A stretch of 64,000 bases of DNA from Paraconiothyrium sp. Pb-2020 (Eukaryota; Ascomycota; Dothideomycetes; Pleosporales; Didymosphaeriaceae): NCBI GenBank assembly GCA_022419385.1, contig JAJUBI010000001.1, forward strand, positions 1,798,001-1,862,000. The letters are read 5' to 3'. The notes below the pieces were generated by a model. That model was not told where the DNA came from. It did not search any database and saw nothing but the letters and a program-made list of their open reading frames with translations. The translations under genes and the position numbers were made by a program. Of the stretch, positions 23,801 to 36,900 are shown piece by piece (the stretch's first letter is position 1; each line of letters begins with the position of its first letter).

Positions 23801-26767
23801 AGGTAAAGAATAGAAGATAGTATTTAAATTATACTATAGACTGTTTAAATATAAGGTTATACTATTTAGACTTACTAATATACTAGTAGCTTTTTAAGCA
23901 CTTATTAATTATATACTCTATAAGTACCTAGATATATTTATTATTATATATATAGATAATATTCTTATCTTTTTTAAAAACAAATCTAACTACACATTAT
24001 ATATATAGACAGTACTAAAAGCCCTAGATAAGGTATACCTATAAATTAAACTTAAGAAATACTAATTTAATGTTAAACAACTTAAATTTCTAGGATATAT
24101 TATTACTATAAATAGAATTAAGATGGCACTAAGTAAGGTTAAATATATTAAGAACTAGCTAATACTAAAGAATATAAAAAATATCTAAGAATTCTTAGAA
24201 TTCTGTAGATTTAACAGACATTTATTAAGGACTATATAAAGGTTACAATACTACTAATAAACCTTATAAAAAAGAATACACCTTTTAAATAGATAATAAA
24301 GTGTAGAATGTTATTCTAACTTCTAAAGATAGTATATATTATAGAACTAGTTCTTATATACTTTAGAGACGGAGAACTACTATACTTTAAAATAAATACT
24401 AGTAATCTTACGCTAGGCATATATATAAAATAAGAATAAAATAGTAAATAGTACCTAATTACCTACTACTTATGCAAATTTAATAACACAGAAATATAAT
24501 ATAATATATATAATAAAGAACTCTATATAATTATAAAAGCCTTAAAATACTAGAGAATCTACACCCTTAGTTATTTAACACTAGAAATCTACACGGACTA
24601 TAAGAACCTCCTAAGGTTTACAATAATAAAGAAACTTATACTAAGATAATAAAGATAGTTATAAACTACTAGCTAATATAAGTTTAAAATAATCTATATA
24701 GCAGAAAAAGAAAACAGATAAGTAGACGTACTTAGTAGATAAAGTAATTTAGTAGAAGAAAAGGTTAAGACCTTCTCTATAATTCTTTATAAAACTAAAG
24801 ATAAATCTCTAGAACTAATAGTAGAACTTAACTAACTTCTTATAGCTATAAGGGAAGTACTAAAGGAACTATAAACTAAAATTATCTAATAATACTATAA
24901 TAACCCTATATATAAACACCCGGGCATTAAGAAAATAATAGAACTTATCTAATAAGATTACAGCTTTAGAGAAATTAGGAAAGTAGTAATAAACTTTATA
25001 TATAAATACACAGACTGCTAAAAGAATAAATATATAATATATCTTAAATATAGAGAAATATAAGTAATTAAAATACTAACAGCCCTATAGAAAGATATTA
25101 TAATAGACTTTATTACTAGATTACTAAGATCTAAGAACCTAGTTATAGAAACTAAATATAACACTATTCTAGTAATTATATATTAACTTACTAAGTACAT
25201 TAAGTTAATATTATGCCTTAAGATAACTATAGCTAAGAAACTTACTTTTCTTATTCTAGATTAACTTATTAGATATTATAGAATTCCTAAGATAATTATA
25301 AGCAATAGAGATAAACTCTTTATATTAAACTACTAGATAATACTTATAGTACTTATTAAAATAAAAAGAAAGTTATTAACTATATATTATCTATAAACAG
25401 ATAGACAAACAGAATATATAAACTAAATAATAGAAATATACCTACGTATCTACTATAATAACTAGAAAAATAACTAGATTTCCTTACTACTAATAGTATA
25501 ACTAGTATACAATAATAAGGTATTAGCTGTAATAGGCTATACACTATTTTATATAAATTATAGTAAACACCTATATCTCTTTAATTAAATATTTCCTATA
25601 AATATCTAAATAGAATAAGCTATTAAGATAGCTGAAAAAATAAAGAACATTTATAAAAAAACAACTAAGAAAACCTTAAGAAAGCTTAATAGTAAGCAAT
25701 TTCTTATATAAATAAAAAATAAAAAATGGCACCTTAGCTAAAGAAGGGGGATAAAGTATACCTACTTATAAAGAATCTTTAAACCTAGAAAAGAAAGCAC
25801 AAAAAACTAGATTATATTAAAGTTAGACTATTTTATATTTCTAAACAAATATTACTAGTAAACTATAAGTTAGAACTACTACTAAATATAAAAGTATACC
25901 TAGTATTCTATATAGACTAATTAGAACTAGCAGACTCTAATATACTAGTTAAAACTACCTTCTATTACTAGCCTAAGGAAGAAAACAAATTTAAAGTTAA
26001 AAAGATTTTAGAAATGCGACTAAGTATTAACCTTAAATAAGCTAAGTACCTTATTAAGTAGAAAGGGTATCTATATAGTAAGAATACTTAGAAACTAGAG
26101 GATAACCTAGGTAACTATTAGTAAATACTACTAGAGTTTATAAATAGCTAATAAAAGAAGTACTAAAAACGCTTTATATATACCTAGAAATTTAGAATTA
26201 GTAAGAACACTATACTATTAATAAGATCTATTATAGACTATATAGTTAGAAAAAAACCTATAAGGGCATTAGTAATATATAGTTAGAAAACACTATATTT
26301 ATTTTCTCTCTATTCTTAGCTAACTTATTAGTAAGGTATAAGGTCTTCTTATATATATATTCTTTAGCCTATACTAAAATTCTTTTATTTTATAATAACT
26401 AAGTAATTATAGTTACTAATTTTTTTTTATTCTCTTTAACCTTCTTCTTATACTCTTTGCAAGTCTTATCTAGAGAGAACTATAATATATTTATATACAG
26501 CTTTCTAATATAAATATATTTAGTACACTTTAGACTAGAATTAGATATAATATAATATAGAGTACACTCTATAGTGTACCTAAGGTAAGAAACTTCTACA
26601 GTTATATTAGCCCTAAGGATTTTGTTGTACAAACAGAGTTAATAGAAATAGAAGTTAGAAGGTATTATAGCTACCTACTAGAAACTAGCAGATGTGGGGC
26701 TTACGCTTATATAAACAGTAAATTAGAATATATAATTTAGAGACAAATCTGCAAAGAAGGGGGATAA
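20803..26767 (+). pseudogene. gag-pol relic of family C
   Basis: Gag occupies about 20830-21780 and ends in a zinc knuckle whose Cys codons are largely TAT (about 21690-21730). Protease lies near 23300 (V-D-T-S). RT (about 23560-24250) shows 'RLTNILVAFQALIN' and Y-I-D-N at the catalytic site. RNase H is about 24340-24740 and the integrase core about 24960-25680 ('TDRQTEYINQ', family TDGQTER). A chromodomain (about 26035-26150) reads 'YLIKQKGYLYSKNTQKLEDN', where Q replaces Trp at TAG codons. The chromodomain is known to steer integration to heterochromatin. Confidence 0.88.
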
Positions 26768-27158
26768 TATTAAAATCTAAACCTAAGTAAAAGTTAGAAC
26801 TTTATTTTATATTATAATAATGCTTACTATTAGCTTACCTAGAGTAGGGTATATATTTTAACTGTGCCGCCGGGCACTAAGGGAAGTTACGTAACTAATA
26901 GTTAATAAGTAATAGTTAATAAGCAATAGTTAACTATTACCTAGACTAAGTATATAGGAGCTTAAGTATAAGGCTTTTATACTTATATTTAACCTATTTA
27001 TTAATCTATTGTTTAGATTTACTTAGGCTCCCTTATTAACTTATTATACTTTATAAAATACCTTTATATTAATAAGACTTCCCCTTCCCCTCTTAGTTAT
27101 CTTACCTAAGAACCAACCTTAACCCTTTTAGGACTAGCTACCCTTTAGGAGTTTAACA
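26768..27158 (+). repeat. Family C 3' LTR
   Basis: It starts TATTAAAATCTAAACC and ends AGGAGTTTAACA. Its tandem array is shorter than in the 5' copy, which accounts for the 80-bp length difference. Confidence 0.88.
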
Positions 27159-27163
27159 CTAAG

Positions 27164-30100
27164 AAATACTATACTAGAATAAAAATTATAGGACCGAATG
27201 TACACTAAATATATAAATAGGCTATAATCTAATAAGAAAGAGTATAAGACCTAACTTAGTAACTTAGAATTAAGGATAAGCATATATAGAATAAGTTCTA
27301 GTAATACTATATAATAAATTCTACCTACTACTAAGACTAGAGAAATCTAGTACAGAAGACCCCTAGAGATAGGAAACACTATTAACTAGATAAAAATAAA
27401 TATCTAGACTAGAGCTGTTATATACATGGGTTTAATAGGTAGGAGAGAAATTATAGACCCCTATTATAAAATACATACTTTATAGACAGCTACCCTATTT
27501 ACTAGGGGCAGAAATATCTAACAGGAAACTAGCTATAAGGCCTAGAAAGATATAATAAGACTCTATAGTATAAGTGTATAGACTTATACCCTATAAGAAA
27601 AGATATAGACTATATAGAAACCTAAAAATAGATAAATTATAGATAACTAGAATACCTAGAATACCTTAGTAAAAAGAAGTCTATAGTAGTAGACTACTTA
27701 GATCTAAATTATAAGTTTGTATTACACTAGAAGTGTATAATAATAAACTATAGGCACTATAAGAAAGAAGATAAAAAATCTAAATATATCTAGATACTTA
27801 TAGTAGAAAGGTACTAGAGAAGAATAATAGTAGAATACCCTTATAGCACTTTAGAAGCTAGGTTAAAGAATAAATATCTATAAAAAAAGAGAATTCTATA
27901 CAACCCCTTTAGAATAGCATTAGAATAACCTAGAACTAACTACCTTCTCTATAAATAGTATTACTGCGAAGAAACCTATAATAAGATATAAAAGTAATTA
28001 AAAAACTAGAATACTACTAGGTAAAGAGCTAAGCTAGTAAGGGCATTCTAAAGGCTTATAGGGTAGAAGCTAATAGCACTATAAGACTGTAAATAATAAA
28101 GTAAGTTATAATTAGAGAATTCTAAGTAAAAGCTTTAATAGACTCTAGTGTAACAGAATATCTAATATTACTAGAGGTAGTAGAAAAATATAATCTACTA
28201 TATAGAGATAAGAAGGTACCTATATAGCTAGAGATAGCTAACAGTATAATATTTTAAGGCTATAATAGAGGCTAGTTATACCTAGAAATAATACTATTAC
28301 CTATTAGAATTAAGGGATTTAAGAGCTAATATAGCTTTACTATTATAGATTTAGAAAGCTTAGAAGCTATTATAGAATATAATTAGCTAATTATATATAA
28401 CTCTAATATAGACTAAGTAAAGTAAATAATATAGAGCTAAAAAGTAATACTAAAAGTTGCTAGAGCCTAATAACTATAATAGGTAAAACCTAGGACCCTA
28501 GATGCTCTAAAGAAGTAATTTAAATAGAAAACTAAAGAAATTTTAGCTATAAGAATAGCTAAAATTCTAAAAGAAAATTCTAAATAAGCTAGAATTATCT
28601 AGGTATAATGCTTAGACTTATAAGAAAAATTAAAGAAGATAACTATTCTACTAGAATATAAAGAGTATATAGAACTCTTTAAAGAAATTAAGAAAGAAGA
28701 ACTCCCTAATTACTAAAAGTAGAATTATAAGATTTCTCTAGGTAAAGGTATAAAACTACAACTAAAATAGCTAAGGCTAATATTAGTAGATTAGGAATAG
28801 AAACTAAGGGAATACTTAAGAAAAAATCTAGTAAGAGGTTATATCTAAGATAGTTAGAGCCCTATAGCATTTTCTATTCTATAAGTATCTAAAAAGAATA
28901 GTAAGCTGCAACTCTATATAAATTATAAATAGCTAAATAATACTATAATTAAGAATTAGTACCCTCTGCTATTAATTACAGAGCTTATAGATAGACTTTA
29001 TAGAACTAAGTAGTTTATAAAATTTAATATATATAATAGATATTACCGTATATAAATAGTAAAAGAATATAAGTAAAAAACTATATTTAAAACCTAGTTT
29101 AGTTTTTATAAATATATAGTTATACCTTTTAGCTTAACTAACGCGCCTGTAATGTTCTAGGCGGTTATTAATAAGGCCTTATATAAATACTTAGACGTAT
29201 TTTACATAGTATACCTTAATAATATACTTATCTATTCTAGCGGAACGCTAGAGGAACACATAGAGTATATAAAGAAAATACTTAAAAAGTTAAAAAAGTA
29301 TAAGTTACTCTTACACCCTAATAAATATAAGTTTTATATTATAAAAACAGAGTACCTAGAATTTATTATTTCTAGAAAAGAAGTGTCTATAAATCTAAAG
29401 AAGATAGCTACTATATAAGAATAGCTAGTTTCTAAGTTAGTAAAGGATATCTAATCCTTTCTAGGGTTTACTAACTTCTATTAGAAGTTTATTAAAGACT
29501 ATTCTAAGATAACAGCACTATTAACAGATTTTATAAAGAAAAAGAATAATAAGGTTATCTGGCTAATTATTAGAAGACTACTAAAGGTATTTAAAAAGTT
29601 AAAGAAAATATTTCTTATAGCACCTTTACTCTAAATATTTAACCTAAAGAAACCTATAAGGGTAGAAATAAATATATTAGATTATACACTAGAAGCAATC
29701 CTCTTATAACTAAATAAAGATAGAAAATAGAGACTAGTGTTCTACTATTCTTAAAAGTTCTTAGAAGTAGAACTTAACTATAATATTTATAATAAGAAAC
29801 TACTAGTAGTAGTAGATACCTTTAAATAGTAGGAAGCGTAACTTACAGAAGTATACTATAAAATAGAGGTGTAAATAGACTACTAGAACCTTACTAGCTT
29901 TATAATAACTAAGAAGCTTAACTAAAGATAAGTATAATAGGCAGAATTTCTAGTAAACTTTAACTTTATAATTTACTATTAACTAGGGACTCTTAATAGC
30001 GCAGCTAACGCCTTAAGTAGAAGATTAAACCTAATAGAAAATAAGGCTAACCTCTATAATGCTATATTATAAATATGTAAAGATAGAATATTAGAATATA

Positions 30101-32213
30101 ACTAACTAAAGATTAAAGTATAAGCTACCTCTTTCTAGTATATAGAACCTAAGGTATATAACTTCTAAAATTACTTCTAGCTCTCTAAGAAATAAAGAGA
30201 GGAGTACAATCTATTCTAGAATAGTTTTAATAAAATCTAGAGAGATTATAGATAAAGAATACTAATAAAAGACTAATATATACCTGTCTTAATTAGAAAG
30301 CTACACAAATTAAGAGAATAGAGATACCTAGGTATTAAAAAAATAACACGTTATATTGTAAATAAATATACTATTCTAAAACTTAAACAACTAGTTACTA
30401 AGAAAATAAGCAACTATTTAGTATATTATAAAAATAAGCCTAAGAGACATAAGCCTTATAGACTCCTATAACTACTACTAGCGGCTAAAAGGCTATAGTA
30501 AAGTGTAATAATAGACTTTATAGTAAAGCTTCTAAGATTACTATAGCTAGAAACTAGATAAATATATAACACTATTATAGTAATAGTAGACTAACTTACT
30601 AAGGCAGTAAAGTTTAGGCCTATAAAAGAATTTATAATAGTAGAGAACCTTACTTATAAAGTTAATAATATACTATTTATAGAATATAGTCCACCTAAAG
30701 AATTTATTATAGATTAGGATAAACTCTTTATATCTAAATATTAGAATATATTTGTAGCCATATTAGGTATAAATAGGAAGCTATTAATAAGCTTCTACCT
30801 ATAAATAGACAGATAAATAGAATATATAAATTAGATACTAGAATAGTATCTATAATTCTATATTAATAAATAGTAAGATAATTAGATTAAACTCTTACCT
30901 ACAGCGTAATTAGTGTATAATAGCACTAGGTTAGGCACAATAGGGTACTCCCTATACTATATAAACTATAGATATAAGCTAGTTGCTTATTAAAATTTAA
31001 AGAATATAGAAAGTATTTCTATAGGAGCATAAGATAAAGCTTAAAGAATAAGAGACCTATACTTTATACTATAGAATAGAATTACCTGTAAGGCCCTCTT
31101 AGCATCTAAAAATGTAAATAAATAAGGAATTAAGGGACTAACCTTTAAAAAGGGGGATAAAGTTTTTCTATTCTAGAAAAACCTTAAAATAAAGAAACTA
31201 AGTAAAAAACTAAATTACCTATAGGTAGGCCCCTTTAAAGTATAAGAAGCTAAAGGGCTAGTTATAAATAAATTACTTCTACCTATAGGTACTAAAGTAT
31301 ATACTACCTTTTATAAAAACCTCCTAGAACTAGCACTACTAGACGCTCTAATTAAGACTTAGCTAGAGCTAAAGAATAATAAGTATAAGGTTAAAAAGAT
31401 TAGGGACCTACAAATAGTTAAAAGTTAGTAAAAATACCTAGTTAAATAGAAAGAATGGCTAGAATAGTATAATACTTAAGAACTAAAAGAAAATCTTATA
31501 AACTATAAGGAGGTACTAAAGAACTTTTAAGCTATAATCTAGAAAGGTTAATTTTAAGAAAGTAATACTCTAGAAAGGTTGCACTAAGGTCTAGATAAAA
31601 GGTAGAAAAATTAAGAAAAAAAGTATTAGCCTATAACTAGCCTAGATTAGTTAAAGGTAAAGATAGTAATAGAATAAATAGAATATTAGTAATTTTACTC
31701 TTTAAGGCCTCCTTCTCTAAGTTCTCTATTATATTAGCTATATAAGTATTATATACTATAAAGAATTACTCCTCTTTCTCTACTTAAGTAATTTTAAGGT
31801 AGAGGTAAGTAACCTTAGCTTTTATAGAAAAAAGAGTAAGCTGCTTTTAGTACTTTTTAGACTAAATATACTTCTACTCTTTTTTAGAAACCTAGAGGCT
31901 ATACTTAGTATAAACTGTAATATACGCAGTATACTCTCTAGTTATAGTATTTATAAAATACTTAGAAATTTTCTTCTTTATATAATAGTTATACTTTATT
32001 TATATTTCTAGACTATATAAGCGTACCTTATTAGCATAAGTATAATAATAGTTAGTTAAGAATTATTTTAGTACCTTAGGTATAGTTAGGGAAGTAAGGG
32101 AAGAGAAAAGAATATAATAAGATAGAAGTCTTACCTTTAAGAAGAAACTATACTACTAGAGGTTATAAAATAATACTAAGGTCTTAGGACAATAACTCTA
32201 AAGGGGGGGATAA
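27164..32213 (+). pseudogene. pol relic of A1
   Basis: Protease lies near 28140 (D-S-S). RT (about 28800-29560) contains 'TNAPVMF' and Y-L-N-N-I-L-I-Y-S in place of Y-L-D-D. RNase H is about 29600-30080 and integrase about 30290-31050 ('LQIDRQIEYINQ'). A chromodomain (about 31425-31540) reads 'YLVKQKEWLEQYNTQELKEN'. The polypurine tract AAAGGGGGGGATAA is at 32200-32213. About 600 bp between chromodomain and LTR holds no recognised domain. Confidence 0.85.
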
Positions 32214-32706
32214 TATTATAATTATAATAGATTAAAACCTAGTAGAGGGGAATAATTATACATAGGATATTAGTAACACCTTTATTACTAACTAGAAGAT
32301 AGACACTAGTTAGTAGGGCTAATTAGGTAAGATATTATATAACTAGGCTCCTACTAAGAGGGTAGAATTCTAGAAGTAAGTAAGCTTAGCAGAATTACTC
32401 TAGATGCTTCTACTAAGGGGATATAATCTTATAGAGTATAGTAAAGTAAGGGATTATAAGAATAATAAAGAATAGTATATAGTTAAAATAGCTCTCTAAG
32501 TATTTCTTATTTTTTATAGTTAATCTTCTATAGTTAAAATTAAAGTATATCTTCTATATAAGATCTATTAGTTTTTTTATATAATTATTATCTTGCTTTC
32601 TATAGTAAGGTTAAAATATTCTTATACTCTTTGTTATCTATCTGCTCTTAACTACTAAATACCTATAAGGCCGGCCTAGGTTAGGTATATGGAACCCCCT
32701 TGTAAC
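32214..32706 (+). repeat. Family A 3' LTR of A1
   Basis: It starts TATTATAATTATAATAG and ends CCCCCTTGTAACA. It is directly followed by family B tail sequence at AAAGGGCAATAA. Confidence 0.85.
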
Positions 32707-33295
32707 AAAAGGGCAATAATAATATAACTTATAATAGAGTTAGCCCTACTAATATAATATAACCCCTGCAACAGATTAATCTTTAGGCGAAAGATATAGA
32801 AGGGGGAGATAGTATTATAGCTGTTATACTATAATAGAATTATAGGAACTAATATAGTAATAGCAGTAACTAGTTAGATTATAAGAATAAGTATTATAAT
32901 TATAGGTTAGATGCTAAGCATAATATAAACACGTAATTAGAATTATATAATTAGATCTATAGATCTGTAAGTGCTAAGAATATAGAGCTATAGAGCTAGA
33001 ATTTATAAATTTATATAAATCTATAGATAGAGCCTATAGAGCCTAGATTAGATAGCAGTATATAGAGATAACGGATTACTACTAGTAATCTCTTATTATT
33101 AATCTATAATATAGTTTACTGTATTTAGTTTTTTTTATAGAAGATTACCTTTAAGTCTTTAGTAATATATTCTTATTATAGTAATTAATTAATGCTTATC
33201 TATATGTAATTTATATAACTCTACACGCTACTTATCTCTTACTAGAACTCTAACTAGGCTGCGGCTTACTATAGTAATAAGAAGGCCCTATTACA
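32707..33295 (+). mobile_element. Family B fragment: internal tail plus LTR
   Basis: 32707-32812 matches the last part of the B interior with its polypurine tract AGAAGGGGGAGATAG. The LTR is 32813-33295, from TATTATAGCTG to CCCTATTACA. The upstream B interior is missing and replaced by A1. To the right is the family F RNase H fragment. Confidence 0.8.
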
Positions 33296-33488
33296 GTCTA
33301 TAAACACCTCTAGAGTATATAATAGTTTCTTAATATAGTATTACTAGTGCTTTATTACCTTTATAATAGCAGTAAGTTCTAAGTTATAGATATAGTAGTT
33401 CCCTTTAGTAGGGGATAACTTCCTTAACTAGAAGGTAATTAGGTGCTAGTTCTCTATATTAAACTTCTAGGAAAAGACGCCTACTAGA
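33296..33488 (-). pseudogene. Family F Gypsy RNase H fragment
   Basis: The minus-strand reading gives an RNase H segment: 'FSQKFNIENQ', then 'YYIYNLELTAIIKVIKHQQY', then 'LEVFID'. These correspond to the family pattern F-x-S-R-K-F...Y-D-x-x-x-x-E-L-L-A-I-V...V-x-T-D. It differs from families A, B and C. It is the same lineage as the RT piece at 40766-41174, from which it is separated by A2. Confidence 0.65.
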
Positions 33489-33985
33489 TGTTATAATTAT
33501 AATAGATTAAGACCTAGTAAAGGGGAATAATTATATATAAAATATTAGTAATACCTTTATTACTAACTAGAGGACAGATGCTAGTTAGTAGGGCTAATTA
33601 GCTAAGGCGTTATATAACTAGGATCCTGCTAAAAGAGTAGAATTCTAGGAGTAAGCCAGCTTAGTAGGATTACTTAAGATACTTCTGCTAAGAGGATAGG
33701 ATCCCCTAGAGTATAGTAAAATAAGGAATTGTAAGAATAATAAAGAATAGTATATAGTCTAGAGGGACTTTAGTATCTTTTATATTCTTTATAGTTAATT
33801 CTTCTATTATTAAAATTAAAGTATATCTTCTATATAAGATCTATTAGTCTTCTTATATAATTATTACCTTATCTCCTATAGTAAGGTTAGAATATTCTCT
33901 TATACCCTTTGTTATTTATCTACTTCTAATTACTAAATACCCGTAAGGCCGACCTAGGTTAGGTATATAGAACCCCCTTGTAATA
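33489..33985 (+). repeat. Family A 5' LTR of A2
   Basis: It starts TGTTATAATTATAATAG and ends CCCCCTTGTAATA, followed by CTTTAACTACC as in A1. Confidence 0.85.
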
Positions 33986-36900
33986 CTTTAACTACCTAAT
34001 ATTTAAAATATTATGGTAATACTCTTAAGCTTAACTAGGTTAAGGGCCCTAATAGAAAGTATAGCTTCTAGGCTAGTAACTAATCTAGCAGCGCTACTGG
34101 CTGCTTAGGCAGTAGAAATATAGAAACTCTAGAATATAGTAGAGGCATTAATAGTACCTCCTACCCTAATAGTTACGTTAGCTAAAATATAGTTTAAAGT
34201 ACTAGAGCTATATAATAGAGAGAAGGTAGACCTTAAAACCTTTCTTACTAATATAGACCTATACTATTAATATAATTCTAATATATTTAGCAATAACTAT
34301 GCTAAGATACTAGCTACTAGATTATATATAAAGGGTAAAGCCGCTTAATAGATAAGACCCTTAATAGATAACTTTCTAGCGTATAAGACTAGACCTAATA
34401 AATAGGAAGAAGAAACTACTAAGGTTTTTAGGTTCTAGGAAGAATTTAAGAAACAAATTAAAGTTATATTTAGTAATATAAACAAGAAATAATAAGTAGA
34501 GAGGTTAATTTAGTGCCTTAGATAAAAGAGCTTAGCTAGTAAATATATAGCTAAATTCTATAAGTTATAAGTCTAAATTATATAGAATAATGCTCTGCTA
34601 CAAGCAGCCTTTTATAATAGGCTAAAAGAGACTATAAAGGATAAGTTAGTATACTATAGAAAGGCTAAAAGTTTTAAAGACTTAATTAAGCTATTAGTTA
34701 AAGTAGACTAACGCCTATATAAATGCTACCTAGAGAAGAAAGAACTAGGGAAGCTAGTTATAGAATAAAAGGTAAACTTAAAAAAGACCTAATAAGAAGA
34801 TAGGTAAGATAAGAATAGAGATATTATTATAGGGGACAAAGCTTAAGAAAAGAAAGAGTAAACCCTATAATAAAAGAAATAGAATAAAATCTAATAATAA
34901 CACTTTTAGAAAAAAGCCTATTTAACCTATAGTAAATAAGGGCACTTTAAGAAAGAGTGCCTAAAAAAGATAGTCTAAAAAAGAAGAGCCTAGATTATTA
35001 GAGTAGTAATAGTAATACTACGCCCCAAAATACCTAAATTAGACAAAATTTAGAATAATAATATAATACTAGACACTAAGGCAGGATCTTTACAAATAGA
35101 GCTTATAGACCCCTATAGAGGGGTAGATAAGAATAGCTATCTAGAGGTATTAGGTAGAATAGTAGTATATAGAGTAACTAAAAGAAAATACTAGGTCTAT
35201 AGGGAACCCGCATACTAAGCCTAGGATTATTATAGAAAAATCTAAATTATTAGACTAAATGTATATTAGATATATAAATAGGTAGTAGCCTAATAGAGAA
35301 AAACACGTAATCTAACTTAGTAGCTTAGGATTAAGGATAATTATATAAGAACTAAGTTCTAGTAATACTATATAATAGATTATACCTACTACTAAGACTA
35401 AAGAAACGTAGTACAAAAGAACCCTAGGGATAGAAAATACTTCTAACTAAGTAAGAATAAGTGCTAGAGTAGAAAATGCTATATCTATTAGTTTAATATA
35501 TAGGAAAAGAACTATAGGCCCTTATCTTAGAAAATATACTATATAAATAGTTGTCCTATTTATTAGAGGCAAAAGTATCTAATAGAAAACTAGCTATAGG
35601 GCCTAGAATAGTATAATAAAACCCTATAGTATAAGTGTGTAGACATGTACCCTATAAGAAAAGATACAGACTATATAGAAACCTAGAAATAGATAAATTA
35701 TAGACAACTAGAATATTTAGAATACCTTAGTAAGAAGAAATCTATAGTAGTAGACTACCTAGATCTAAACTATAAGTTTATATTATACTAGAAGTGCATA
35801 ATAATAGGTTGTAAAGACTATAAAGAAAAAGATAAGAAGTCTAAATATATCTAGATACTTACTATAGAAAGATATTAGAGAAGGGCTATAGTAGAATACC
35901 CTTATAGCACCTTAGAAGTAAGGTTAAAAAATAGATACCTATAAAGGAAGGGGATACTATATAACCCCTTTAGAATAATATTAAAATAACCTAGAATAGA
36001 CTATTCTTTTTATAAATAATACTACTATAAAGGCACCTACAACAAAATATAAGAGTAATTAAAAAACTAAAACGCTACTAGGTAAGGAGCTAAGCTAGTA
36101 AGAGTATTCTAAAGGCTTATAGAGTAGAAGCTAATAGCACTATAAGACTATAAATAGTAAAGTAGATTATAATTAGAGAATTTTAAGTAAAAGCTTTAAT
36201 AGACCCTAGCGTAATAGAATATCTAATAGCGCTAAAGGTAGTAGAGAAATATAACCTACTATATAGAGATAAGAAGGTGCCTATATAGCTAAAAATAGCT
36301 AACAGTATAATATTATAAGGTTATAGTAAAGGCTAGTTATACCTAGAGACAACACTGCTATCTATTAGAATTAAGGGATTTAAGAGCCAACACAGCTTTA
36401 CTATTATAAATTTAGAAAGCCTAGAAGCTATTATAGAGTATAATTAGCTAATAACGCATAACTCTAATATAGATTAGGTAAAGTAAATAATACAGAGCTA
36501 AGAAGCAATATTAAAAGTTACTAGAACCTAACAACTATAATAGGTAAAACCTAGGACCCTAGACGCTCTAAACAGGTAGGTTAAATAATAGACTAAGGGA
36601 ATCTTAGCTATTAAAATAGCTAAGATTCTAAGGGAAAACTTAGAATAAGCGTAAATTATCTAGGTACAATAATTAGACCTGCAGAATAAAAAGAGAGAAG
36701 CTATAATTCTGCTAGAATATAAGAAATATATAAAACTTTTTAAGAAAATTAAGGGAGAGAAACTCCCTAATTACTAAGAGTAGGATTATAAGATTTCTCT
36801 AGATAAAAACATAAAGCTATAACTAGAATAGCTAAGGCTAATATTAGTAGATTAGAAATAGAAATTAAGGGAATACTTAAGAAAGAACCTAGTAAGAGAT

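Larger units (their letters stand above)
20332..27158 (+). mobile_element. Family C Ty3/Gypsy chromovirus, complete, nested in A1
   Basis: LTRs lie at 20332-20802 (471 bp) and 26768-27158 (391 bp); the difference is the tandem array. The target-site duplication CTAAG is perfect (20327-20331 and 27159-27163). A polypurine tract GAAGGGGGATAA precedes the 3' LTR. The interior is plus strand and fully inactivated by stops. Confidence 0.92.
18606..32706 (+). mobile_element. Family A Ty3/Gypsy chromovirus A1, interrupted by C
   Basis: LTRs lie at 18606-19100 and 32214-32706 with a plus-strand interior, split by a complete C element at 20332-27158. Removing C rejoins sequence collinear with copy A2 around 35190-35240. 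Outer flanks do not match (TCTAA on the left, AAAGG on the right), and the right flank is family B tail while the left is repeat E. The present ends therefore come from recombination between elements or from later rearrangement. Confidence 0.85.
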
